Origin: Brachynemurus nebulosus
Lineage: Eukaryota; Arthropoda; Insecta; Neuroptera; Myrmeleontidae
DNA: 64,000 nucleotides
Assembly (NCBI GenBank): GCA_035578155.1
Contig: JAPWDM010000021.1
Coordinates: forward strand, 5,840,204-5,904,203
Direction of reading: 5' to 3'
Of the stretch, positions 44,659-56,779 are shown piece by piece (the first letter of the stretch is position 1; each line of letters opens with the position of its first letter). The notes under the pieces were generated by a model. That model was not told the DNA's origin. It did not search any database and was given only the letters and a program-made list of their open reading frames with translations. A program made the translations under genes and the position numbers.

Positions 44659-47190
44659 CCTCCTTGAGTAGTTTTGCTCGCAAGTGAGAAAATGGACCTT
44701 TACTCAACGGCTTGGTAAAAATATCTGCTATTTGGTCTTTTGACTTAATATATATGGGAACAACAGTTTTCCCTATATGATCATTTATAAACTTACGTTT
44801 AATCTCTATTTGCTTTTTGCCTTTTGTAATTTTTCCTTCATCGAAGTTTTCCAACATTTTAATGGAAGCTTTGTTGTCAATGAAAAGTTTTGATGGTTGA
44901 TCAGTCTTTAATATATGTAATTCCATCATCATTCTTTTAATCCAGCAAATTTCTTGTATAGCTAACACAGCTGCTCTGTATTCAGGTTCAGCTGAAGAAA
45001 TAGCTGTTACTTTTTGTTTTTGAGCAATCCAAACAATTGGACCTCCATAATCGACTAAAATACCACTTACTGAATTCATGTCAGTACCATCTCCTCCATA
45101 ATTTGCGTCAGAGTAAACTTTTAATTCTCCATGGTCAGAGAAGAAAATTCCATATTTGTCTGTTCCTTCTAGGTATCTAAAAAGTCGTTCAACATTTTTC
45201 CAGTGACTGATTTTTGGTTGATTTGCATAACGACTCAGGTAATTTACAACGTAACTAATATTCGGTCGAGTTATGGTTGAAGGATACAACAAACTACCAA
45301 TTGCTTCACGATATGGCTTGTCCGTCAGTTCTTTATCGTTTACAAACTTGTTTATTACCATACCTGGTTCCATTGGAGTATTTGCTTCATAGACATCACT
45401 AAATCCAAATTTTTCTAATATTTTTCGAGTATAATCTGGTTGATTTACGAAAATACCGTTTTTCGTGAAATTAACGTCCATACCTAAGTAATGTAATTTT
45501 CCTTTTGCTAAACTTTCAGACGTAATTTCAAATTCTTTTGATAATTCCAATAATAAACATTGAACTTCATTTTTGGATTTTCCAGTAATTAATCCATCAT
45601 CGACAAAAATTTACATTATGATTGAACGATTCTCATTAAAAAATACGCATGGATCATCGTCAGTAGCTGTTAATCCTAAATTTTTCAAGTAATTAGTTAT
45701 TCTGTTATTCCATGCCTTTGGAGCTTGTTTTAGGCCATATATTTTTTCAATAATTTGCAAACTTTACTAGTTCCATCCTCAAATCCTTTTGGTTGAGTCA
45801 TGTATATGTCTTCGGATAAATCTCCATTTAAAAATGCTGTCTTTATATCATAAATTTCAATATAAATTTTTTCTTTTGCAGCATGACTCAAGATTAGTTT
45901 GATACTCGCATGACGAGCCACGGAAGAAAAAATCTCATAATAGTCGACACCATATTTCTGATCATATCCTCTAGCAACTAATCTGGCTTTCTTTTTATTT
46001 CCATCTTTGGTACGAAATACACATTTGCAAGTGAGAGCTTGGCGATTTTCTGGAAGTTCAGTTAATATCCAGGTTCCCATCTTCAGTAAGGACTGCATTT
46101 CTTCTTCCATTGCCTTTTTCCATTCAGAGTCAGTTAATGCTTTCTCAGTACAAATATTTTCTACTTCTCCAATCAATCCAGTGTAGTAATCATCATACTT
46201 AGGATGAGATTTGATTTGTTTTCTGTCTCTCAAGATTCTTCGATAACTTCCAGATTTTTTATTTTTGTTTTTGCAAGGTTTTTCCGATTTACTTGGTTCA
46301 TTTTCAGTTTCACTCTCCTCCTGTCAATTAACATCGGATTCAAATTCTGGTTCTTTTTCATCATTTTTATCCCCTGTAATTTTTCTTGAACATCAGACGT
46401 TAGTTGATTTTCATCCTCTTTTTGCATACTATTATCGGTCAGTTCTATTTCTGCAGAATTGTTATTGAAATTGAAGTTTTCTCTAAATAAAACATTACAT
46501 GACACTACAACCTCATGTTTGTCAGGTATGTAGAGACGATATCCTTGCTCTTCAGTGTCGTAACCAACGAATATGCCTTTCTGACTTTTCTTATCCAGTT
46601 TCTTACGATCTTTGTCAGGAATAAATACATAACATTCCGAACCGAATTTCTTCAAGTATTCAACATTCACATGTCGACCAAACCATAAGTCAGCTGGACT
46701 TTTTCCTTTTTCAGAACGTGTGCCTCTTTGATTTATTGTAAATGCAGAATAATTTAAAGCTTTAGCCCATAAGTTCTTCGCTATAAATTTCTGCTCTGGC
46801 AGCTTCAACGATAGTTCTCATTTCTCGTTCTGCTCTCCCATTTTGTTCAGGTATGTATGCAGCAGATCGGCGATGAAGTATTCCAAGTTCTTCAAATATT
46901 TGTCGACTTCTAATGTTCTTGATTTCAGTGCCATTATCAGATTTTTGACTTTTACTTTTCTTCCAAACTGATTTTCTACTACATTCAAGAATATATTTAG
47001 CTTATTTATAGCTTCTGACTTATTCTTTAGGAAGTACACAGTTCTAAAGTGACTATAATCATACTTGAAAAGTAAAAAATATTTTGAGCCTTCTAACGAA
47101 GGTTTGTTCAACTCACCCAAATCTACATGAATAACATCTAAACAATTTTTGGCTACATTTGGATTAAGTTTCTTACATATCTAGGACATA
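44645..47190 (-). pseudogene. Ty1/copia pol: integrase, RT, RNase H, degenerate
   Basis: In minus-strand order: integrase from about 47190 with DVIHVDLGEL and KYFLLFKYDYSHFRTVYFL; a frameshift near 46940; SDNGTEIKNI and PEQNGRAEREMRT (catalytic Asp and Glu retained); then 46808-46230 with YSAFTINQRGTRSEKGKSPA and the KKFGSECYVFIPD, KGIFVGYDTEEQGYRLY blocks. RT follows at 46233-45730 (ALTDSEWKKAMEEEM, CVFRTKDGNKKKARLVARG, YIEIYDIKTAFLNGDLSEDI), then a frameshift, IFVDDGLITGKS (motif C, FVDD) preceded by a stop, and the 45550-44645 frame with HYLGMDVNF, RPNISYVVNYLSRYANQP, VYSDANYGGD and KQKVTAISSAEPEYRAA (RNase H) and DQIADIFTKPL. Gag and protease are absent; the 5' side joins family A-related repeat DNA at about 47190. 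Confidence 0.95.
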
Positions 47191-47823
47191 TCTAGCTACA
47201 AAATGTTACGTCATTTTCAAGAAATCGCGCGTTTTCACTTATTTGAAAATTTATTGAAAAATGGCGAATTTCAAAATAAAATTTCTAAACAGTTATCAAA
47301 TTTTGTTATGTTTCATCATTAAAATTGGACATATGTAATGATAATGCATAGAATTATTTAATATTTGACACAAATTTTAAATACAGTCAAGGACTGTATT
47401 GTCAAAACCAAATAATACAAAGAAATTAGATAATCTAGAAATTCTCGAAAACACATTAGATTAAATAAAAACCATCAACCAAAGCCAAATATCAGCAAAT
47501 GGTAGCGCTTCAAAACTACTAATTTATTTTCGATTTTGGAACTCTAATATATCCCTAAACATAAAGGATAAAGAATAACCACCTATTGATACTAATTATC
47601 GTCAATGTCATTATTAAAGCGATCAAAAAAGAAAGCGAAATATCAACACATGAAGGCATCTCAAAACCGGAACGCGAGCGACACCGGAAACGAAAATATA
47701 CAATAGGTCAACATGCAAAAGAAGCTGTGCTACCTACAAACAACCATCACAAAAGCGAAGTATCGACAAATGGTAGCGCTTATTTTTAACGATACTAGTA
47801 TCTGAATGATTGTCAGATGTAGA

Positions 47824-48553
47824 CAGTGTTGCCACAAGGTTACATTTCTTACATTCTTCGTAACTTTTCTTCAATCCATGTAACATGTATGTAACAAAAG
47901 ATTTTAAGCGTATTTATGTAACCTTTTAAAATTATATACATTGTTTGCAATTGTCAAATTCATATCTTAATTCAAAAAGTCATAACTCCCACTTAATTGC
48001 TTTTATCAATTTCGTCACGCACACAAACGTATACGGTACATGCCTGAAGTTAACTTAATTTTTACCACATACCATCTGTAGCTAAATATGAATTAAATTC
48101 AAGCCTCTCTGCTGAAGAATATTGGCGGAAAGTATTTAAACTAGAAAAAATTGATGGAAGAACTATGTTTCCAAATCTGAAGAAAGTATTTCCATTATTA
48201 ATGGTACTATCGTTTTTGAATGCTAATCTGGGGAGAATATTTAGCCAATTAAAACTAATAAAAACTTCTCATCGCAATAATTTACATACGGCTACTGTAT
48301 CTGCACTCATGTCCACAAAAGAAAATATTAAGGATTCTATAAAATTTGAACCTATTGAATCTCTTCTCTGTAGTCAGATAAAAATAAATTGATAAATCTT
48401 TATTTTACTGTAATATAATAATTACAATTCTCTTTATTGTTATCTTCATTTGACATAAAATTCAATGGAAAATAAAAAAAGATAAATTAATGAACTGGTC
48501 ATATTTTCATTATACCTACTTTGACAAATAAAAATTTACAAAGGATTATAATA
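47824..48553 (+). mobile_element. hAT element derivative, copy 2, right end lost
   Basis: The left end CAGTGTTGCCAC and flank GATGTAGA (47816-47823) are identical to 23540, but the right terminal repeat is missing because the sequence changes to family R at about 48553. Confidence 0.88.
48093..48392 (+). pseudogene. hAT transposase C-terminal dimerisation domain, uninterrupted copy
   Basis: The frame LSAEEYWRKVFKLEKIDGRT, MFPNLKKVF, LNANLGRIFSQLKLI, SHRNNLHTATVSALMSTKE is open for 100 codons to the TGA at 48390. The Trp that is a stop in the first copy is present here. Only the dimerisation domain is retained, so it is a fragment, not a working enzyme. Confidence 0.85.
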
Positions 48554-49939
48554 ATCTACAAAGAGCTGAAAATGAATATCTTGGCCAATTGAAAGACCAA
48601 CGGACACATATGAAAAAAATCTCGGTGGATTTTAAGAGCCCGATGTAACAAAATCAAAAAAAAAAAATTACGACCACTAAGGGAAGCCCTGATGTGAGTA
48701 CTTGTTCTAGTCGGATCGAAGTAAAGTACAGATTGCAATAAAAATATGACAATGCAGTTGTAGCACGCCGTCCCTTTTTTTGAAATTTACTGAGGGGTAG
48801 AGGCTAAAAAAAAACAATGAAAAGGGACATTCCTTTCAATGGTTAGAATCGAAATTGTAAATTATTCCATAAAATTTTTCGAAGCTTGTTGAGACATATT
48901 GTTGAAGACAAGAACTTTTCTAGGTCAAGTGATTTATGAAAACAATTTGGTTCTTAGGAAAATGGAAACCTCTTATAATACCATTCGCCCAAATTTGATC
49001 GATTTTAAAAAACAAGTTAAAGACAAGATACAAACAAATTTTCATGTTCTCCCAACTCTGACCCAAAAACGTCAGGATTCAATGCAAAACACTAATATAT
49101 AATCATTCGCTATATGAATTTATATGAATACTGACATGGATGGCCTGTCATTGCAACAAACGTGGCAATTTACTCCACCATTCGCCCCAAACGAATAGTC
49201 GAATGGCTACCGGTGAGGCAGCTACTAAAAAATCCGTCCTCGAAAAACTTTTTTTTTGGCGCCAAAAAAGTAATTTGCGGTTTATTTTTTCACAGGAAAG
49301 TGTTCCATTACGCATAAAAAATATATACATATTGTTAATCAACCATACATTTTTAATATGGTATTCGCTCTATTTAAACCATTCTTGCGAGAAAAACTCA
49401 AAAGCCGTATTATTATCCATGGCACCGAGAGCCCAAAATGTTTACCAGAATGTTCTGTCGGTAATTTAGATTTACCACCAGAGTGGCGATTGAAAACCAA
49501 TTTCAAAATTCCCTAACTTTTCCCTAACTCTGAATAAAATTCCAGGGCCTACTCCGAAAAAAAATATTGTTTAAATGTTAATTATTTCTAAAAGTAACGT
49601 TTTTTGACGACGTTTTTTTTTTTGCTCGTCAGTGGCAAAAAATCAAACCGAAGGGCAAAAAAACTTTTTAAAAAAACCATTCACCGGGGCGAAAACTGAA
49701 AAAAATCCCTGACTACGACTGAAATTCCCTGACTATTCCAGAGACTCGAAATTCCTGACTTTTCCAGATTTTCCAGGCCGATCGCCACCCTGACCAGGTG
49801 TCAGTGGTAACCAGTGGTATGAATTGTTACTAACGTGTGACAAAGAATATGAAGGTAAATCATTATTTAGACATGTTTTTGTAATGTGGTTCTGAAATTG
49901 AAAATTTACTAATATTTTTTCTTTCTATATTTCCAGCTA
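48554..49939. repeat. Family R repeat, copy C
   Basis: Same order as copy A, including the hAT-like MITE at 49479-49792 and the GGCGCCAAAAAAGTAATTTG block. It is complete up to the piggyBac-like MITE. Confidence 0.85.
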
Positions 49940-50168
49940 TTAACGCCTTTAGGACTAATGACGAGCTCAGCTCGTCATACTAATTTTTAGAAAAAATTTA
50001 ACTGACGAACGTATATTGTCTTATATAGGTAACTGAAGGCAGTGCCATAAAGAGTGATCATGTTGTAAATAAATTAAGCAAAACGTACCAAACTTGCAAT
50101 TATACTTAGAGAAATATTAAATTTTTTATCTAAAATATTGGAATATATGGCGGTACTAAAGGGGTTAA
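49940..50168. mobile_element. piggyBac-like MITE flanked by TTAA
   Basis: TTAA at 49940-49943 and 50165-50168. Left end TTAACGCCTTTAGGAC; right end read inward TTAACCCCTTTAGTAC. A perfect 21-bp palindrome (49958-49978, arms ATGACGAGCT around C) lies near the left end. At 229 bp it has no coding capacity. Confidence 0.72.
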
Positions 50169-50834
50169 CTCATATGGATATAATAAAAAGAAGGTTCAAC
50201 CATAGGGAAATGTTAATTTTAAATAAATCTAGTACTTAAATGAAATTCTTACTTTTTGGCGACATCAAAAAAGCCGACGTAGATGTTAAAAATGAATAAA
50301 GTTAACAATTTCGGACTGTTGGCTTAACACGTTGACAGTCAGATATCTCATTTAAATAATAGCCGTTTTAAAACAACAAAAAGAGAATATTTTGAATATC
50401 TTTTTTGTCAGACAATTGTTAGTGTTAGGCGAGCGTACCACTCTCTATGTGTGTACGCGACGATTCAAGCACGGCAGTTTTATATTTGTAATATTGTAAC
50501 ATCTATACAAATATGTATCACGTAATTCACACACACGTATGAAAGTGTTGCTATTATGGCAGTTGGAGTTGCTCCCACTGCCCGGTTATATTCCCAAAAA
50601 ATCGTATATGTTCAACTCGATCCAGTTCATACCGAAGTTAAACGATCAAAATAATTTTGTTCTATAAGTTGATACTTCGTTTGATATACAATATGAAGAA
50701 ACGAAAACGATCATATGTTTGTGAACTTCATAAGCCTCATCTCCCAGAAAGGAATGAGCCATCACATGGATGCCCTGGACAAAAAGTATAACTGCAATAT
50801 TTAAGAAATTTATTTATGAAGGGATCATCAATAA
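50169..50834. other. Unassigned stretch
   Basis: No element ends recognised. A 33-codon frame at 50692-50793 (plus) starts MKKRKRSYVCELHKPHLPER with a C-H-H-C spacing (..SHGC); it sits directly upstream of the family B satellite and could be the remnant of a coding start, but is too short to judge. Confidence 0.35.
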
Positions 50835-52990
50835 AACCATCAACCAAAGCCAAATATCAGCAAATGGTAGCGTCTTATTTCCCGATTTTGGAATTATATG
50901 TTCCTAAAACGTAAAGCATAAAAAATAACCACCAATAGATACAAATTACCGTCAGTGTCATCATTAAGGTCATCAACCAACGCAAAATATCAGCAAATGG
51001 TAGCGCCTCAAACTACTATTTTATTTTTCGAATTATTGCCGTTAACCGTAAAGCATAAAAAATAACCATCTATGGATTAAAAGTATCGCCAGTGTGATCA
51101 TTAAAACCACCAACCAAAGCCAAATATCAGCAAATTGTAGCGCCTTAAACTACTATTTTATTTTTCGAAATATTGCCGCTAAACTTAAAGGATAAAAAAT
51201 AAACATCTGTGGCTGAAAGGTATCGTCAGTGTGATCATTAAAACCATCAACCAAAGCCAAATATCAGCAAATGGTAGCGCCTCAAACTACTATTTTATTT
51301 TTTGAAATATTGCCGCTAAACGTAAAGCATAAAAAATAACCATCCACGGATGAAAAGTTTCGAAGATGTGACCATTAAAACCATCAACAAAAGCCAAATG
51401 TCAGCAAATGGTATAGCCTCAAACTACTATTATATTTTTCGAATTATTGCCGCTAAACGTAAAGCATAAAAAATAACCATCCATGGATGAAAAGTATCGT
51501 CAATGTGATCATTAAAACCATCAACAAAAGGCCAAATATCAGCAAATGGCACCGCCTCAAACTACAATTTTATTTTTCGAATTATTACCGCTAAACTTAA
51601 AGCATAAAAAATAACCATCTATGGATGAAAATTATCGTCAATGCGATCATTAAAACCCTCAACGAAAGCAAAATATCAGCCAATGGTAGCGCCTTATTTC
51701 TCGGTGTTGGAAATGTTCATCTCAATAATAAAATTCATCTCAAAATCAATGCCCATCTCAAAAATAAAATATAATATTAAATCAATGCCCATCTCATAAA
51801 TAAAGTATAATATATATTAAGTGGGTTACGTATGAGAATAATTTAATATATAAAAATATACTATAGTAGGTTGTTTAAAATATAAAAACATCGCTGTTGA
51901 TAAAAAAAAATACAAGTAGAGTAATGAAAATAAAATCTTAGAAAGAAGTCAATTTTGTGTTATTATTTTTTTGGAAATAATTACCGAATGCTCACACAAA
52001 ATATTAACAGGAAATATATGTCCCCGAAACGTAAAGGATAAAAGATAACCACCTATAGATACAAAAATGGTTAATCAATGTCATCATTAAGGTCATCAAC
52101 CAAAGCAAAATATCAGCAAACGGTAGCGCCTCAAACTACTATTTTATTTTTCGAATCATTGCCGCTAAACGTAAAGCATAAAAAATAACCACCTATGGAT
52201 GAAAATTATCGTCAATATCGCAATTAAGGCCATCAACCAAAGCAAAATACCAACAAATGGTAGCGCCTCAAACTAGGGTTTCCGATCTCTCGCCAAAAAA
52301 TCGATCTTGTGGATCGATTCGAATCGTCAAAATAAGAATCGATGCAGGAGAAAATCGGCTTACAAAAGATCGATCTGACGAAAATCGATTCAATTTTTGT
52401 ACTTACAGAAAATAAAAGGTATATGAAAGTTTTAAATGAAGTTTCTTACTGGGTCATCACAAATCAATTTCAAAAAATTTTTTAATTTCCTTTGAAGATG
52501 AACTGCTCAATTTAATATGAATAATAAAATGGTTTCGAGTTTGCCCTAAAATTGTCACATGAATCTAAAATTTGACTCAATTTTTTGAGAAAAAATATCA
52601 TATTTTTACTAAAAATATTCTGAATTAAATTCGAAAGGATTGATCTCCGATCCCGTAAATTTTTTACGATCTCTGTATCGATAAAATCGAATCGAGATCG
52701 GAAACCCTACTTCAAACTACTATTTTATTTTTCGAATTATATGCCCCTAAACGTAAACAATAAAGAATAACCATCTATAGATAAAATTATCGTCAATGTC
52801 GTCACTAAAGCCTTCCACGAAAGCAAAATATCAGCAAATTGTAGCGCCGTATTTCTCGATTTTGGAATTATATGTCCCTAAAACGTAAAGGTAAAAAAAT
52901 TAACCACCTATGGATGTAAATTATCGTCAATATCATCATTGAAATCATCAACGTAAGCAAAATATCAGCAAATGATAGCCTCTTAAAACT
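50835..52990 (+). repeat. Family B satellite, about 134-bp units
   Basis: About a dozen units contain CATCAACCAAAGCCAAATAT, CAGCAAATGGTAGCGCCT, AACTACTATTTTATTTTTCG and GTAAAGCATAAAAAATAACC. Array pieces are 50835-51720 and 52020-52990, separated by an A/T-rich segment with CAATGCCCATCTCA repeated (51720-52015). Single units occur at 23140, 23335, 47470 and 53640. One frame repeatedly gives KAKYQQMVA. Confidence 0.92.
52274..52709. mobile_element. hAT-type MITE nested in family B satellite
   Basis: Ends TAGGGTTTCCGATCTC and GAGATCGGAAACCCTA are perfect 16-bp inverted repeats. The flanks are CCTCAAAC (52266-52273) and CTTCAAAC (52710-52717), an 8-bp duplication with one change. Neighbouring satellite units show the empty site CCTCAAACTACTATTTTA. 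Many ATCGAT/GATCGAT words lie within the element, as expected for subterminal transposase sites. Confidence 0.95.
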
Positions 52991-53009
52991 ACTAGCTTAT
53001 TTTTTTTTT

Positions 53010-53570
53010 AAGAAGCTGACGAGCTACAGATATGGCCAAAGAAGTTAGTACCTGATAAAAAAAATATGTAAGAGGCCAACGTGCAAGAGATAAGGCAAAA
53101 GAAGCCAATACCTACTGGAGAAAAGCGCGTGCCAGACATACGTAGAAACGTATTTTAAAATGGATCAACTCACCATGTTGTCCGCGACCAGTCGTATTAC
53201 TTCAAGTTCATTCTTGAATTAGGTAAGATTGTATAGAAAGCGAAAGAGTGTAAGAGGCCGACGAGCGACAGACGTGGCCAAAGAAGCAGATACCTGTTGG
53301 AGAAAATGTGTAAGAGGCCGAAGAGCAACAGATGTGGCCAAAGAAGTTATTACTTGCTGAAGAAAATGAAATACGTAAGAGGAAACGTGACCACAATACG
53401 TAAGAAATAACTTTATGAAATTTTTATCAAAGTACCCTATAAATCAAAATAAAAAAGCTGCGCAAAAAGCAAAAAACATGGTAAGAGAAGGAAACGAAAT
53501 ATAAGTTTAAACGCATTTTAAAACGGATCAAGTCATTATGTCGTCCAGGCCGTATTACATCAAATTAGGA
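53010..53570 (+). repeat. Family A repeats
   Basis: Units with GAGCGACAGACGTGGCCAAA and GGATCAACTCACCATGTTG, and a divergent tail (53400-53570) reading AAQKAKNMVREGNE that matches the inverse of 9310-9470 in E0. Confidence 0.8.
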
Positions 53571-53704
53571 AGATAACGTTGTATTGTTGAATTAAGATCC
53601 CACAAGACCATTATACTGTAAACGTCATAAAAATAAAAAAAAATTATCAACAACAAAAGCCGAATATACGCAAATGGTAGCGCTTCAAAGTTAACAGCTA
53701 ATTT

Positions 53705-54353
<649 letters not shown>

Positions 54354-54359
54354 TACATA

Positions 54360-56400
54360 ATATACAGTAATATAATATTGTTGAGTGTCATCAATTGCAA
54401 TATATTTTATGTTAGGCTTAATGTAAATGAACAATTTTTCATATGACTTTACTGGTAAAGAAATAACATTACACAATTTATACTGCTGTATACTCGCAAG
54501 TAGTATAATAATATTATAAAACAAATGTGAATTTACATAAGAAATGTGAAGTTCGCAAATTTTTTATGTTTATTTATTTTAAAAGGATATTTTACATCTT
54601 TTGGTGATCTGTTTTGAATATCACTGATATGTTGTACTAATTCGAAAGGATTTATTAAATCAGGATGTATTTCACCCTGCTTTGCATTTAAAGTTCCGTT
54701 TACTAAAGTTTCAGTTTGAAAATCATATTCACCTACCATGACATTCAAAAGATACATATGTTCGTGTACGATACGGCTACAAGTAAACGTCCCGTGGTCG
54801 GACCTATCGATTTTGATGAAACTTAGATATGTTGTAGAACACTAAAAAATAAGCGAAACGTATTTTTCTTTATCGGCGGAGAAACGGTTTGAAGGGGTGA
54901 AATCGCCCTCCAAAAATTGAGGTAAAAATTTAATTTTTTAAATATCTCGAAACCGGTAAGAGATAGAGCAAAAGTTTAAATTGGCGATACTACTCTTTTT
55001 TAAAGAGCTATCTATTGGTATGCAATTTGTTCAAATTGTGTAAACAGGGATGGCTGGGGGTTAAAATTTAGAGGTTAATTTTGCAAAAAGGGGGTGAAAA
55101 TTAAACAATATAAAAATTTTGTTTACAGATTTGAAATCTACGTCAAAAAATCTAATTGACCTGTTTTTGCTCAATGTCCTGATATTAAGTCTAGGGGTAG
55201 TTAAGTAGGGGGTGACTGTGTCGAATAGTCGTACTAATTGGGTAGTTTCAGAAGTTTTTCTTCATGGAAAATAGTTTGACATTTAGAATAACGTAGAAAT
55301 GAAATTTTCGATTTCAAAATTCAGTTTGAGCAACACTGGAGAGGAGGTGAGTCACCCTCTTAAATTACATATTAGTTGACGTACACTCATTTTTAATATT
55401 AACACACTGACAGTGGGTAATAATCTCACAATAAGTGGTTCTGAAGTTGGACTGTCGTAAGGTTTTCATAGCTATCCAATAGATAGCTCTTTAAAAAAGA
55501 GCAATATCGCCACTTTAAACTTTTGCTCTATCTCTTACCGTTTTCGAGATATTTAAAAAATTAAATTTTTACCCCAATTTTTGGAGGGCGATTTCACCCC
55601 TTCAAACCGTTTTTCCGCCGATAAAGAAAAATACCTGTCGCTAATTTTTTATTGTTCTACAACATATCTAAGTTTCATCAAAATCGATATGTCCGGTCTC
55701 GGGACGTTTACTTGTAAGTTCTATTAAATTAATTTTGTTAGTAGATTGATTTATATATTCATTTATTTTTGCAAATTTAAAGCAAATTTTTTTCTGTTTT
55801 CTGCTAGTGTTTCTGTTAAATTTTTAAATGATGACATTATAGTTTCGATTACATAAACTTGTTTGTACATACTTTTATAGTTAGTTTGTTGAGTAGAGAG
55901 TTGCTGAAATTTATTGTTTATGAAATTTTCATCATCAGAATCAAGAGTGTCAAACAAAATTTTTTCTACTTTGCCAATAGCATTAATTAAATTTCTTTTT
56001 TCACGCTTATATTTTAATTTATTTTCAGAATCAATAAGAGTTAAAACTTTAAATTGCTTTTCTTTAACATTTATTAACTTAGTTTTTACATTATGTTCAA
56101 CAATAAAACATGTTCTTGTTGACTATGCTATTGATAACCATTTTTTAAAAGACGGTCACATAACTTAAAACTAGAATTTTAAATAGAATCGAATTCTAAA
56201 AATCTTATATAATAATTTGTCGAATTAATCTAGATAGTAAGGTCCCATTCACTTTTAATTAGACTTAATTTACTAATAAATTTATATTATATTCCTGGTT
56301 GATGCGTTAGACTAGTAACATTGTATTCTGGATGCCCTTGACTCGGCTAAAAACTAAATTAACCATCATGAAATAATTTTATCCTATTTTTATGAGCTTT
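54360..56400 (-). pseudogene. Errantivirus-type env gene, degraded and interrupted
   Basis: On the minus strand, pieces in the expected order of a gypsy/errantivirus envelope gene are seen. About 56110-55720 has a basic furin-like site (REKR at about 56000) followed by NLINAIGKVEKILFDTLDSD, a fusion-subunit N-terminus, then a heptad-like region (SMYKQVYVIETIMSSF). The gene is split by a 935-bp MITE (54780-55714). It continues at 54777-54533 with LVNGTLNAKQGEIHPDLINP and a stop, then in another frame to about 54370 with [19 protein letters not shown]. The receptor-binding portion and transmembrane end are not clearly visible. It has stops, frameshifts and an insertion, so it is a fossil. Assignment rests on family memory of the fusion-subunit layout. 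Confidence 0.75.
54780..55714. mobile_element. 935-bp MITE with long TIRs and TA duplication, inside env
   Basis: The left end CAAGTAAACGTCCCG after TA (54778-54779) and right end CGGGACGTTTACTTG before TA (55715-55716) are perfect, and the inverted repeat continues with some mismatches for about 240 bp, to CTATCTATTGG on the left and CCAATAGATAG on the right. No coding sequence. The TA duplication suggests mobilisation by a Tc1/mariner-class enzyme; its ends differ from the Tc1 copy at 18.2 kb. Confidence 0.93.
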
Positions 56401-56770
56401 TAAACGTTTATTATGTTTATTATAATGGATTTAGTTTCTCTCTATTATGTTGCCTAAGGAATACTTTATCTCCTACATGAACTGTTATTCAATGGACTTT
56501 TTGATCATAATTGTGTTTCGATTTGAATTTTGCGGTTTCGAAATTTTCACGTGCTATACTATGCGCTTGTTGCAATTTCTGTTTTAGTTCATAATAATAA
56601 TAATAATCATAATTATAACGCGGTTCAACTTGTGATTTAACAGCTGTTGGAACGTTAGCCTTATCACCAAATAATAACTCAAAAGTGAAAACTTTGTTGC
56701 TGCATGTGGCGTAGTATTGTAAACGAACATAGCGTAATATATGAATCCTTTGCAACATTTGGCAAAGTTG
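56400..56770 (-). pseudogene. Gypsy-type integrase C-terminal fragment
   Basis: Minus-strand reading gives YYAMFVYNTTPHAATKF, then after a one-base shift TFELLFGDKANVPTAV, NYDYYYYYELKQKLQQAHSI and ARENFETAKFKSKHNYDQKV, then after a stop ITVHVGDKVFLRQHNRE. This is the end of the integrase core and the GPY-like C-terminal module of a Ty3/gypsy element, directly upstream of the env relic, as expected in an errantivirus. The catalytic core itself is missing upstream of 56770. Confidence 0.85.
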
Positions 56771-56779
56771 CGTTAAATG

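Larger units (their letters stand above)
47191..48553. repeat. Duplicated module, copy 2 (partner 23030-24425)
   Basis: 47200-47400 is the inverse of 2200-2380. Then follow the family B unit at about 47470, a block at 47586-47789 reading KPERERHRKRKYTIGQHAKEAVLP, and the hAT relic. It ends at 48553 where family R copy C is joined. The equivalent block in copy 1 (23355-23510) is disrupted in frame. Confidence 0.88.

Noticed and set aside
50600..50670. 5S rRNA-like segment (CCGAAGTTAAAC)
   Set aside because: Only a short box resembles 5S; the rest does not align or fold as 5S.
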